Below the pieces are notes generated by a model. It was given only the letters and a program-made list of their open reading frames with translations. It was not told the DNA's origin and made no database searches. DNA of 64,000 bases from Pseudomonas viridiflava (GTDB lineage: Bacteria > Pseudomonadota > Gammaproteobacteria > Pseudomonadales > Pseudomonadaceae): positions 434,001 through 498,000 of the forward strand of contig NZ_UWFN01000116.1 in assembly GCF_900602065.1 (NCBI RefSeq), read 5' to 3'. A program made the translations under genes and the position numbers. This document shows positions 35,458-44,340 of this stretch, one piece after another. Each line of letters starts with the position of its first letter. The stretch's first letter is position 1.

Positions 35458-36636
35458 TCAAGACTTGTCGAGCGTCATCACGAACGACTTGATTCGCACA
35501 CAAGCGCGGGCGAGCTGCTCATCGCTTACGGTGAACGACAGCCGCACAAAACCTTGGGCGGGCTCCCCGAATGCGGCGGCGTCCAGCACCGACACACCGG
35601 CCTCGCGAAACAGGCGCCAGGCAAAGTCCAGTGAACTCAGGCCCGTACCGCGCACATCCAGCAGGACGAACATGCCGGCATCGGGGCTGCGCACCTCGAT
35701 ACCGGGGCAATCACTCAAACCGCTCACCACCAGATCGCGTCTGCGTTGATAAATATCGCGCATGCCCACCGTCACTTCCTCATGGGCAAGCACCGCTGCC
35801 AGCGCCCCCGCCATGACGAAACCGGGCAAGCCGTAGAGCATGCTCAACGAGAGATTTTCCGCATGCCGCACTAACTGTGGGTCGGCGATGATCCAGCCAA
35901 AGCGCCAGCCGGTCATTGCATGGGATTTAGACAGGCTGCCAACAATCACGCAGCGCTCAGCCATGCCCGGCAAGCTGGCCAGACTGGTGTGTTCACGCTC
36001 GTAGCAGAGGCTCTCGTAGACCTCATCGACGACAACCCACAGATCATGGGCGATGGCCAGCTCGGCAATCCCCTGCAGCTCTTCGGCAGTGAGCACAACG
36101 CCGGTTGGATTATTGGGATTGGAGAAAAAAATAGCGCGAGTACGTGGAGTAATAGCCGCCTTGAGACGCGCGATATCCGGGCGAAAACCGGCATCGGCTT
36201 CGCACGTCACCCGCACGGGCGTTGCCCCACTTGCCTTGAGGGTTGCCTCATAAGTGACGTACATCGGGTCAAGGACAATGACTTCGTCACCGGTTTGCAA
36301 CAAACACATGGCGCTAACAAACAAAGCATTTTGCGCACCGGCCAAGGTGATCACGTTCTCGGCTTCTACCGACCGTCCAAGACGCCTGGAGTAACGCTCG
36401 GCAATAGCCTCACGCAATGCAGGACGACCCGCTATGTCGGTGTAATGGGTGTCCCCGGCGTGCAGTGCGCCGACGGCTGCCTCGGTAATGAAGTCCGGGG
36501 TCGCGAAATCAGGGTCACCGACACTGAGAATGATCACATCCTCCCCATTACGCTGGGCTTGCCAGGCAGCGAAGTGAATATCCCAGGCGGCAACGCCCTG
36601 CCCGGCTATCCGTTCGACAAAGGGGGAAAAGCGCAT
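35458..36636 (-). CDS. class I/II PLP-dependent aminotransferase
   Basis: The 392-residue aspartate-aminotransferase-fold enzyme has FSNPNNPTGVVL for substrate and cofactor binding, WVVVDEVYESL with the cofactor aspartate, and the PLP lysine in SLSKSHAMTGWRFGW (near residue 235). The arginine in GFVRLSF at the C-terminus binds substrate carboxylate. It transfers amino groups from an aromatic, aspartate-like or unknown amino acid. The flavin reductase gene follows after 13 bp. Length is normal. Confidence 0.9.
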   Translation of the reverse strand: MRFSPFVERIAGQGVAAWDIHFAAWQAQRNGEDVIILSVGDPDFATPDFITEAAVGALHAGDTHYTDIAGRPALREAIAERYSRRLGRSVEAENVITLAGAQNALFVSAMCLLQTGDEVIVLDPMYVTYEATLKASGATPVRVTCEADAGFRPDIARLKAAITPRTRAIFFSNPNNPTGVVLTAEELQGIAELAIAHDLWVVVDEVYESLCYEREHTSLASLPGMAERCVIVGSLSKSHAMTGWRFGWIIADPQLVRHAENLSLSMLYGLPGFVMAGALAAVLAHEEVTVGMRDIYQRRRDLVVSGLSDCPGIEVRSPDAGMFVLLDVRGTGLSSLDFAWRLFREAGVSVLDAAAFGEPAQGFVRLSFTVSDEQLARACVRIKSFVMTLDKS

Positions 36637-36817
36637 GCCACGGCCTCTTGAATACGAATTGAAGAAACCACCACCTTACCGCGACGCTCTTCACAAAGGC
36701 CAGTGTGGATCGAAGCACGGGCCATGTGCGGTATGTGGCGTCAGCCCATGAGTTTTTGACATCAGCCAGACGCTGGACATGTGGGGAGACTCTAAGCTGG
36801 CCTGAAAACACAATTCC

Positions 36818-36910
36818 CGTGGGAGCGAATTCATTCGCGAAGAGGTCAGTACATCCGCAGCCTGTGTATCGTCTGGAATGCCGCCTTCCCGAATAAATTC
36901 GGTCCCACAG
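36818..36910. repeat. REPIN (GCGAATTCATTCGCGAA class)
   Basis: CGTGGGAGCGAATTCATTCG and CGAATAAATTCGGTCCCACA are imperfect inverses around a CAGTACATCC centre. The 362-bp gap 36637-36998 between the aminotransferase start and the SnoaL-like stop holds this element and presumably the aminotransferase promoter. Confidence 0.88.
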
Positions 36911-36998
36911 GTTTCACGGTGAGCCAAGCCAGTCCCACGTCATGACCCCCACGGGAAAGCATTTCAACTCTGAAACGGCGGATTAATCCAGTAGCCAG

Positions 36999-37397
36999 TC
37001 AAGCCTTGGCAATCTCCGGCACCAGCAACCACTCGGCGCTGTCATTCCAGACGTCCATATGAGTGATCTTGCCGTTGCGGACTTCGAAGCGATCCAGATA
37101 ACGATTGCCCGAAAAACTGCGACCGTCCGGCCACTCGCCGTAAAGCGTACCGTTGGAATACACCACGGTATGATCACCGCGATCCATCCAGTCGAAGTTG
37201 CCCAACGCCTTTTTGACCCAGGCGTAGCGCGAGCCATTGAATGCAGTGATGTCCTGCGGGGTGGGCATCACGCGGCCCCCTGTGAAGGTGATCTTCACGT
37301 CCTCACTCATGAACGTTGCGGCCCGAACCGGATCCGGCGCCATGGACGCCTCGAGAAAATTGCTAACAATCTGTACATCCTTATTAACTTCTGACAT
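36999..37397 (-). CDS. SnoaL/NTF2-like protein
   Basis: The 132-residue cytoplasmic protein is an NTF2-fold domain: FLEASMAPDPVRAATFMSEDVKITFTGG, WMDRGDHTVVYSNGTLYG, SFSGNRYLDRFEVRNGKITHMDVWND. ATG 37397 is chosen because AGGAG lies 9 bases upstream, although the frame is open 18 bases more. It is divergent from the ABC operon across 187 bp containing the tandem operator, so it might belong to the same regulon. Such proteins can be isomerases, dehydratases or subunits. Function unknown. Confidence 0.8.
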   Translation of the reverse strand: MSEVNKDVQIVSNFLEASMAPDPVRAATFMSEDVKITFTGGRVMPTPQDITAFNGSRYAWVKKALGNFDWMDRGDHTVVYSNGTLYGEWPDGRSFSGNRYLDRFEVRNGKITHMDVWNDSAEWLLVPEIAKA

Positions 37398-37539
37398 CGC
37401 TTTATCTCCTGCCATTGGACTTGGTTAAAATTGCCATCACGCATCTCCATGGTGCATGCAGCTTTAATTTGGCGCGTAATTGTTGAAGATCCGCTGAAAA
37501 ACCCGACGTTTTGCGGGCCGTTACGACTGGCATCCTACT

Positions 37540-37570
37540 TGCTAGCAATAAATATGCAACTGCTAGCAAT
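37540..37570 (+). promoter_or_regulatory. tandem operator of the livK-amidohydrolase operon
   Basis: TGCTAGCAAT occurs at 37540-37549 and again at 37561-37570, 21 bp start to start, two DNA turns. The second copy abuts the ribosome-binding site CAGGAG. The same arrangement, in the same orientation to its gene, occurs upstream of the GGT-like gene (45932-45962). Likely bound by the GntR protein at 43523-44215. Confidence 0.7.
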
Positions 37571-37584
37571 CAGGAGAACGACTT

Positions 37585-38772
37585 ATGGCCATCCGGCTTC
37601 CAAACCTGCAACGTCTGCTGTTTCCCGTGGCTGCGGCAGTCACGCTCAACATGGCTATGTTCGGTGGCGCGCAAGCCGCTGAGCCGCCGATCAAAGTCGG
37701 CCTGGTGGCAGCCCTGTCAGGGCAGTCAGCCAAATCCGGCGAAGCCCTGACCCGGGGCCTGACCATGGCCATTAATGAAGTCAACGCCAAGGGCGGCGTA
37801 CTCGGACGTCAACTGGAGCTGGTGCGCCGCGACGATGAAAGCAACCCGTCCAAGGGCATGCTGGCCGCTCGCGAGCTGGTCCAGCGTGAAAAGGTCACCG
37901 TGCTGTTTGGCGGCCTGGATACCCCGGTGTCTCTGGCCATTGTGCCGCTTGCCAATCAGATGAAAGTGCCGTTCATGGGCATCTGGGCAGCGGGCACCAA
38001 AATCACCGAGAACGGCGCTGCCGATAACTACGTGTTCCGGGTCTCGGCGGTGGACGAGCTGGTAGACGAAGCACTGGTTAAATACGGCGTCGATAACGGC
38101 ATGAAAAAGCCGGGCATGATCCTGATCAACAACCCGTGGGGCGAATCCAACGAAGCCGGCTTCAAACGTGCGCTGGAAAAACGCGGCATGGCCAACGCCG
38201 GTGTTGAACGTATTCAGGACAGCGACCTTGATGTAGTACCGCAACTGACCCGCCTGAAAAACGCCGGCGCTGACACCCTGCTGATGGTGGGCAACGTCGG
38301 CCCTTCGGCGCAGGTCGTCAAATCGCTGGATCGCATGGGCTGGGATGTACCGGTGGTGTCGCACTGGGGTCCGGCGGGCGGTCGTTTCGGTGAGCTGGCC
38401 GGGCCGAATGCTTCCCGCGTGCACTTCATTCAGACCTACGTGTTCACCGAAAACAACAGTGCCAAGGGCGATGCGCTGCTGAGCGCGCTGAAAAGCGCTT
38501 ATCCGCAAATCAAGACCCTGGCTGACGTAACGCCTGCGGTGGGTATCGCCAACGCCTACGACGCGCTGCATCTGGCCGCACTGGCCATCGAAAAAGCTGG
38601 CAGCACCGACGGCAAAGCGGTCCGCGACGGCTTCTACGCCATCAGCGAATACGACGGTTTGATCAAGCACTACAAACAACCGTTCACCGTGCAGAAACAC
38701 GATGCACTGGGGCCGGACGACTATCTGTTCACCCACTTCGTCAACGACCAGATCGTACCGTTGAAGCCTTAA
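37585..38772 (+). CDS. branched-chain-type ABC transporter binding protein
   Basis: The 395-residue protein has a signal peptide ending GAQA/AEPP and the type I periplasmic binding fold (Peripla_BP_6): IKVGLVAALSGQSAKSGEALTRGLTMAINEVNAKGGVLGRQLELV near the N-terminus, then VLFGGLDTPVSLAIVPLANQ. It is the receptor of the adjacent importer. LivK-type proteins bind branched-chain amino acids but also amides, urea and aromatic acids, so the ligand should be judged from the two hydrolases of this locus. First gene of a four-gene operon. Confidence 0.92.
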   Translation: MAIRLPNLQRLLFPVAAAVTLNMAMFGGAQAAEPPIKVGLVAALSGQSAKSGEALTRGLTMAINEVNAKGGVLGRQLELVRRDDESNPSKGMLAARELVQREKVTVLFGGLDTPVSLAIVPLANQMKVPFMGIWAAGTKITENGAADNYVFRVSAVDELVDEALVKYGVDNGMKKPGMILINNPWGESNEAGFKRALEKRGMANAGVERIQDSDLDVVPQLTRLKNAGADTLLMVGNVGPSAQVVKSLDRMGWDVPVVSHWGPAGGRFGELAGPNASRVHFIQTYVFTENNSAKGDALLSALKSAYPQIKTLADVTPAVGIANAYDALHLAALAIEKAGSTDGKAVRDGFYAISEYDGLIKHYKQPFTVQKHDALGPDDYLFTHFVNDQIVPLKP

Positions 38773-38782
38773 AGGAGTCGCC

Positions 38783-39652
38783 ATGTTCACCGCCGCCATC
38801 GTCACCGGCCTCGGCCTGGGCAGCATGTACGCGCTACTGGCGTTAGGTTTTCACCTGACCTACATCGTTTCGCGCACCGTCAACTTTGCCCAAGGCAGCG
38901 CCATGATGGTCGGCGCGGTACTGGGCTACACCTTTTGCATCAACTGGGGCTGGTCGCTGTGGCTGGCCTTGCCACTGACGCTGATCCTCTGCGCGCTTTA
39001 CGGGCTGGTGATCGAGCGCTGGCTGGTGCGGCCATTCCACAGCCGGGGGTCACAAGCCTGGCTGATGGCGACGGTGGCAGGCGGCATTCTGGTGGACAAT
39101 CTGGCGCTGTTCACATTCGGCAAGGAGCCTCGCCAGTTCGAGAGCAACCTGGTCAACCTCAACGTCGAGCTGTTTGGCAGCAGCGTTGGCGCGCTGCAGC
39201 TGTTGATCCCGCTGGTCGGCGCAGCAATTGCCCTGGCCTTGTATCTGGTGCGGCGCTACACCCGATTGGGCAAGGTGCTCGAAGCCTGCGTGCAAAACCC
39301 GCGTGCGGCGATGCTGATGGGCATCAACGTCAATCGGGTGGTGGCGATCGCTTTTGCGATTTCCACGGTGTTCGCGGCCGTAGCAGGCTTGTTGATTGCG
39401 CCGCTGTTCAGCGTAAACGCCGAGATGGGCATGTTGTTTGGCCTGAAGGCTTTTGCGGTGGCGATTCTGGGCGGCATCACCAGTGCCGGTGGCGTATTCG
39501 CGGCGGGGCTGCTGTTCGGTCTGGCTGAGGCCTTGATCACCCTGTATTTCGGCTCGGCGTTTACCCAGATATTCACCTTTGCGCTGGTGATTCTCGCCTT
39601 GGCGATTCGTCCCAACGGTCTGTTCGGCAGCAAGGCTCTGGTGAAAGTATGA
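38783..39652 (+). CDS. branched-chain-type ABC transporter permease, LivH type
   Basis: The 289-residue membrane subunit has about eight transmembrane helices and the LivH pattern: GLGLGSMYALLALGFHLTYIVSRTVNFAQGSAMMVGA at the start and ILGGITSAGGVFAAGLLFGLAEAL near the end. It begins 10 bp after the receptor gene and its stop overlaps the next gene by 4 bp. It would pair with the LivM-like half of the fused protein. Confidence 0.93.
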   Translation: MFTAAIVTGLGLGSMYALLALGFHLTYIVSRTVNFAQGSAMMVGAVLGYTFCINWGWSLWLALPLTLILCALYGLVIERWLVRPFHSRGSQAWLMATVAGGILVDNLALFTFGKEPRQFESNLVNLNVELFGSSVGALQLLIPLVGAAIALALYLVRRYTRLGKVLEACVQNPRAAMLMGINVNRVVAIAFAISTVFAAVAGLLIAPLFSVNAEMGMLFGLKAFAVAILGGITSAGGVFAAGLLFGLAEALITLYFGSAFTQIFTFALVILALAIRPNGLFGSKALVKV

Positions 39653-42174
39653 AAGACATCAAAACCCTGGCGGCTCCGGTTTTCATCGGCTTGCTCGCAG
39701 TCGCGTGCGGCGTTATGGCCTTCACGCTGGACAGTTACTCCTTGCTGGTCTTCACCCTTTGCGCCCTGGCGGCCGTAGTCGGTGTCGGCCTGAATATTCT
39801 GATTGGTCTGAGTGGGCAAATCTCGTTTGGCCATATCGCGTTCTACGCCATTGGCGCTTATGTATCGGCACTGCTGACCATGGCGGGCTGGCCGCTCTGG
39901 CTGGCGTTGCCGCTGGCGGGTATTGTCTGTGGCCTGATCGGCGCATTGCTGGCCATTCCGGCGTTGCGGGTCAGCGGCCCTTATCTGGCGATGATTACCA
40001 TTGCGTTCGCGTTCGTGGTGCATCACAGCCTCATTGAATGGCGTGACGTAACCGGTGGTTCGAATGGCCTGATGGGTATTCCCCTGCCTGAATTTGCCGG
40101 CCTTGATCCGGCTATTCTGCTCGCGCTACTGGCGGGTGCACTGATGATTGGCGCATTGCTCTTCTATCAGCGCTTGAGCCACAGCACCTGGGGCAAAGCC
40201 ATGCGCGCCGTGAAGGCGTCTGAAATTGCCGCGCGCTCGCTGGGCTTCAATCCGGTCTTGAGCAAGACCCTGGCATTCGCCTTGTCAGCGGCATTGACGG
40301 GCCTGGCAGGCGGTCTGCTTGCGCCCCTGCTGATGTTCATAAACCCGGAATCCTTTCCGTTTTCGCAGTCGATCCTGTTTGTGCTGGCGGTGATTGTCGG
40401 CGGCGCAGGCATGCTGTTCGGGCCGCTGATCGGTGCATTACTGATTGTGCTGGTGCCGGAGTTGCTGTCGGACTTTGCTGAATACCGCCTGTTGATTTTC
40501 TCGGTACTGCTGTTGCTGGTGTTGTGGGTTGCGCCGAACGGCTTGCTGGGCGCCCTCGCCCGTCGCTGGATCAAGCCGACGCGCCTGCTGCCTCCGACCT
40601 CAATCAACACCCAACGTATCGCCGCGCACCTGCAAAGCCGTGGCCCGTCCACCGGTTTGCGGGTGACCGATATCGGTATTCGCTTCGGCGGTGTGCAGGC
40701 GGCGCAACACGTCAGCCTGCATGCACCTGCCGGAAGTATCACCAGCATCATCGGCCCCAATGGCGCGGGCAAAACCACGGTGCTGAACATGATCAGCGGC
40801 TTCTATGCCCCGGACAGCGGTCAGATAGAACTGCAACAGCCATTGGCTGGCCTGCCTGCGTGGAAAAGCGCCCGTGCCGGTATCGCCCGAACCTATCAGA
40901 CCACGCTGTTATTCGGCGAGATGTCGGTGCTGGATAACCTCTTGGTGGCGATGCAGAAAGGTCGCCTCGGCCTGCCTTTCAACCTGTCGACCTCCGAGCA
41001 ACGCAGCCTCGCGCTGGACCTGCTGGCGCTGGTGGGTTACCGCGGGGAAGTGAATATCGCCGCCGAAGACTTGCCCCACGTTGACCGACGCCTGGTGGAA
41101 ATCGCACGGGCCTTGGCCACCGCGCCTGCGGTATTGCTACTGGATGAACCGGCTGCCGGCCTGAGCCGCCGCGACACCGACGACCTGGCGGTGCTGCTGC
41201 GCAAGCTGGCGGACTTTGGCCTGACGGTGATTCTTGTCGAACATGACATGTCGCTGGTGATGTCAGTGTCTGAGCACTTGCTGGTGCTGGATGCGGGCAA
41301 GCCCATCGCGTCGGGGCCTCCTGCCGAAGTTCGCCAGAACCAGCAGGTGATCGCGGCGTATCTGGGCGGCACCGATTATCAGGCAACGCCACGCGATCAA
41401 GCCTGGGATGGAAGTCGCGATGCGCGGCTTTATGTCAAGGATCTGGTCATCGACTACGGCGCCGCAGCAGTGGTCAACAAAGTCAATTTACTGGTTAATC
41501 CCGGCGAGCTGGTGGCGATTCTGGGTGCCAACGGGGCGGGCAAATCCAGCATCCTGCAATGTCTCGCGGGCCTGCATCGCGCAACCGATGGCAGCATCCT
41601 GCTGGACAACGAAAGCATCGAACAGGCCAGCGCCAGCACCATCGCAGGCAAAGGTCTGGCATTGGTGCCGGAAGGCCGTCAGGTGTTCCCGTACCTGAGC
41701 GTGCGCGATAACTTGCTACTGGGCAGTTACTCGCGACGCGAAGCCTTTGATGCCGAAGCTGAAATCGAGGCGATCCTCAAGCGCTTCCCGCGCCTACGCG
41801 ACCGTATCGATAACCCGGCGGGCATGCTCTCAGGTGGCGAGCAACAGATGGTCGCGGTAGGTCGCGGCCTGATGGCCAAACCGAAAATCCTGTTGCTGGA
41901 TGAACCGTCGCTAGGCCTCTCTCCCGCCATGATCGGTGAACTTTACGACGCGCTGGCAGCGCTTCGCGACGAAGGCGTGACGATTTTGCTGGTGGATCAA
42001 ATGGCCAACCTGGCCTTGCAAGTCGCTGACCGCGCCTACGTGCTGGAAACCGGTTGCATTGTGAAATCTGCCAGTGCCGCCGAGTTACGCGACGATAAAG
42101 AACTGGCGGCGGCTTATCTGGGTGAAAGCGCCAGCAGCGAAAACGCCAACAGCATTCAAGGAATGAGCGTATGA
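39649..42174 (+). CDS. fused LivM permease - LivG ATPase - LivF ATPase
   Basis: The single 841-residue open frame carries three subunits normally made separately. Residues 1-310 are a LivM permease with about ten helices (GLNILIGLSGQISFGHIAFYAIGAY). Residues 340-575 are the first ATPase, with Walker A GPNGAGKTT (about 369-377) and Walker B LLLDEPAAGL; its signature position reads LPHVDRRLVEIARAL, not LSGGQ. Residues 590-830 are the second ATPase, with GANGAGKSS (about 626-634), LSGGEQQM and LLLDEPSLGLSP. No stop or frameshift interrupts it. It overlaps both neighbours by 4 bp. It would form the whole cytoplasmic and half the membrane part of the importer. Confidence 0.93.
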   Translation: MKDIKTLAAPVFIGLLAVACGVMAFTLDSYSLLVFTLCALAAVVGVGLNILIGLSGQISFGHIAFYAIGAYVSALLTMAGWPLWLALPLAGIVCGLIGALLAIPALRVSGPYLAMITIAFAFVVHHSLIEWRDVTGGSNGLMGIPLPEFAGLDPAILLALLAGALMIGALLFYQRLSHSTWGKAMRAVKASEIAARSLGFNPVLSKTLAFALSAALTGLAGGLLAPLLMFINPESFPFSQSILFVLAVIVGGAGMLFGPLIGALLIVLVPELLSDFAEYRLLIFSVLLLLVLWVAPNGLLGALARRWIKPTRLLPPTSINTQRIAAHLQSRGPSTGLRVTDIGIRFGGVQAAQHVSLHAPAGSITSIIGPNGAGKTTVLNMISGFYAPDSGQIELQQPLAGLPAWKSARAGIARTYQTTLLFGEMSVLDNLLVAMQKGRLGLPFNLSTSEQRSLALDLLALVGYRGEVNIAAEDLPHVDRRLVEIARALATAPAVLLLDEPAAGLSRRDTDDLAVLLRKLADFGLTVILVEHDMSLVMSVSEHLLVLDAGKPIASGPPAEVRQNQQVIAAYLGGTDYQATPRDQAWDGSRDARLYVKDLVIDYGAAAVVNKVNLLVNPGELVAILGANGAGKSSILQCLAGLHRATDGSILLDNESIEQASASTIAGKGLALVPEGRQVFPYLSVRDNLLLGSYSRREAFDAEAEIEAILKRFPRLRDRIDNPAGMLSGGEQQMVAVGRGLMAKPKILLLDEPSLGLSPAMIGELYDALAALRDEGVTILLVDQMANLALQVADRAYVLETGCIVKSASAAELRDDKELAAAYLGESASSENANSIQGMSV

Positions 42175-43397
42175 CCGCCCTGAAAATCATCAATGCCCGA
42201 CTCGGCGACGGCGGTGCGCAAAGCGTGCTGTACGTGGAAGACGGCTATTTTGTCGAGTGTTTCAGCGAGGCGGCAGTCAACCGGCAGACTCTGGATCTTG
42301 AGGGCCGATTACTGTTGCCGGGGCTGATCGAGACCCACATCCATCTGGACAAGGCCTGCATCATGCAGCGCTGTCATCTGCATGAAGGCACTCTCGCGGA
42401 AGCGGTGGCGCAAACCCGCGCGGCCAAAGCTGAATTCACCGAAGAAGATGTCTATCGCCGCGGCGCGCTGGTGCTCGATAAAGCCATTCTTCAGGGCACA
42501 ACGCACATGCGCACCCATGTGGAGCTTGACCCGCAGATCGGCCTGACTGGTTTCAATGCCATTCGCCGCTTGCAGGCGGATTATGCCTGGGCAATCAGTC
42601 TGGAAATCTGCGTGTTCCCCCAGGAAGGCTTGCTGAACAATCCGGGCACCGAAGCACTGCTGTGTCAGGCGCTGGAAAACGGCGCAACGGTTCTGGGTGG
42701 CTGCCCCTACATGGATAGCGATCCGAACGGACAGATACAGCGCCTCTTTGAACTGGCCGTGAAATACGACTGTGATCTGGACCTGCACCTGGACTTCGAT
42801 CTGAATCCTGAAGGCATGACGGTCATGGAGGTGGCGCGCTGCACACAACAGCATGGCTGGGCCGGGCGTGTCACCATCGGCCATGTGACCAAGCTGTCGA
42901 CATTACCTAAAGAGCAAATGACCGTGCTTGGCCTTCATCTGGCGAAAGTCGGTGTTCAGGTAACCTGTCTGCCGTCTACCGATCTGTTTCTGATGGGCCG
43001 CGAGGCGTTCCACAACAAGCCCCGCGGGCTCGCGCCGCTGGAGCACTTGCATGCCTGCGGCGTAACCTGCTCGGTGTCGACCAACAACATCGGCAACCCG
43101 TTTACGCCCTATGGAGATGCCTCGCTGATCCGCCAGGCCAACCTGTTCGCCAACGTCAGTCAGATGGGCACGGTGCCGCAATTGCTGCAATGCCTGGCGT
43201 GGGTGTCCAGCGAATCTGCGCGAATGCTGCGCTTGCCCGACTACGGCCTGCTGCCCGGTTGCCGCGCCGACTTCATCGTCTTCGACGCGCCTTCGCCTGC
43301 TGCAGTAGTCGCCGAGATCAGCGCGCCGTTGATGGGGTTCAAGGGTGGACGCCAGACGTTCAGCCGCCCGGTTGGGGTATTACTGAAGCCTGAGTAG
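42171..43397 (+). CDS. cytosine-deaminase-like amidohydrolase with altered active site
   Basis: The 408-residue protein is of the amidohydrolase superfamily, cytosine deaminase/AtzC branch. HIH (His56, His58) and the histidine of TIGHVTKLS are kept. At the position of the CodA motif HCDE the sequence reads HLDF, and where CodA has the HDD/DP segment with the metal aspartate it reads STNNIGNPF, all Asn. It may thus be a separate subfamily with different chemistry on a cyclic amide or N-heterocycle. It is last in the importer operon (4-bp overlap), so it probably acts on the imported compound. Confidence 0.85.
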   Translation: MTALKIINARLGDGGAQSVLYVEDGYFVECFSEAAVNRQTLDLEGRLLLPGLIETHIHLDKACIMQRCHLHEGTLAEAVAQTRAAKAEFTEEDVYRRGALVLDKAILQGTTHMRTHVELDPQIGLTGFNAIRRLQADYAWAISLEICVFPQEGLLNNPGTEALLCQALENGATVLGGCPYMDSDPNGQIQRLFELAVKYDCDLDLHLDFDLNPEGMTVMEVARCTQQHGWAGRVTIGHVTKLSTLPKEQMTVLGLHLAKVGVQVTCLPSTDLFLMGREAFHNKPRGLAPLEHLHACGVTCSVSTNNIGNPFTPYGDASLIRQANLFANVSQMGTVPQLLQCLAWVSSESARMLRLPDYGLLPGCRADFIVFDAPSPAAVVAEISAPLMGFKGGRQTFSRPVGVLLKPE

Positions 43398-43419
43398 ATA
43401 TCTGCTACTTGCCTGGACC

Positions 43420-43491
43420 TGTAGGAGCTGCCGAAGGCTGCGATGGCAGTGTGTCAGGATGAATGCTTCGCAGCCTTCGGCAGCTCCTACA
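43420..43491. repeat. REPIN (GTAGGAGCTGCCGAAGGCTG class)
   Basis: Exact inverted ends TGTAGGAGCTGCCGAAGGCT and AGCCTTCGGCAGCTCCTACA. It lies between the stops of the convergent amidohydrolase and GntR genes. Confidence 0.93.
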
Positions 43492-43522
43492 GAAAAATCT
43501 GTTTCAGCAATGCTGCTGGCTC

Positions 43523-44215
43523 TCAATCACTCAACGCCTGCCGCAGGTTGAACTCTTCCGGAGCGCTTTCTTCAAGGGCAAGCTGCGCCTCCAGCTCATC
43601 CAGATGTTCAAGCATCACCGCAACGGCACGTTCGTTGTTGCCATTCTCCAGTGCCGTAATGATTTCCTGATGCTCGTCCGACGCGCAGGAAGGGACGTCA
43701 TTACGCTGATACAACGCCACAATCAGCGAACTGCGCACCATCAGATTGGCAAGAATGTCACTGAGTACGGTGTTGCCACTGATCTGCCCCAGCATCAGAT
43801 GAAACTCGCTCAGTTCACGCACGATGGCCCGACGATCAGTATCGCTGGTGGCTTTGCGCTCGTTATTCATGTGCGCCGCAATGCGCTGGCGCTGCTTGCG
43901 CATGACCGCAGGCGTAATGCCTTCGACAATGGCCCGCTCAATGGCACGTCGGGCGCTGAAAATATCCCGGGCCTCCTTGGCGGTAGGCTGCGCAACCATG
44001 GCTCCGCGATTGGCCTCGATGGTCACCACCTTCTGCATTGCCAGGCGCTGCAACGCCACCTGCACATGATTACGATTGGCTTGCAGGGTTTCGACGATTT
44101 GCGCTTCGATCAGTCGCGTGCCGGGCGGCAAACGATGTTGGGCGATAGCCTTGAACAACGCATCGGCGATGCGCTGTACCTCAAGCTGTTTGGCAGTGAC
44201 AGTGCTCAAGCCCAT
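43523..44215 (-). CDS. GntR family regulator, FCD (FadR-like) subgroup
   Basis: The 230-residue protein has a winged helix-turn-helix (about 14-73: RIADALFKAIAQHRLPPGTRLIEAQIVETL, then HVQVALQRLAMQKVVTIEANRGAMVA) and an all-helical FCD ligand domain with metal-type residues (EFHLMLGQISGN, DEHQEIITALENGN). GAGGAAAG precedes ATG 44215. It follows the GGT-like gene by 125 bp on the same strand. I infer it binds the tandem TGCTAGCAAT sites before both operons and responds to the imported compound or a product. Confidence 0.9.
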   Translation of the reverse strand: MGLSTVTAKQLEVQRIADALFKAIAQHRLPPGTRLIEAQIVETLQANRNHVQVALQRLAMQKVVTIEANRGAMVAQPTAKEARDIFSARRAIERAIVEGITPAVMRKQRQRIAAHMNNERKATSDTDRRAIVRELSEFHLMLGQISGNTVLSDILANLMVRSSLIVALYQRNDVPSCASDEHQEIITALENGNNERAVAVMLEHLDELEAQLALEESAPEEFNLRQALSD

Positions 44216-44245
44216 TCTTTCCTCTATTTTCCGTAAAGCCAGGTG

Positions 44246-44274
44246 CCGCCGCGCAAACGGACTGCGTGCGGCGG
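44246..44274. other. hairpin between GGT-like and GntR genes
   Basis: CCGCCGC (44246-44252) pairs with GCGGCGG (44268-44274) across 15 bases; no U-tract. Possible partial terminator or mRNA stabiliser that lowers the GntR level. Confidence 0.4.
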
Positions 44275-44340
44275 ACAATCGGCGGCATTATCCGCCAGCC
44301 GTCCGGCACCGGCAAACCCCCTGTACAAAGGCTTTTCCGA

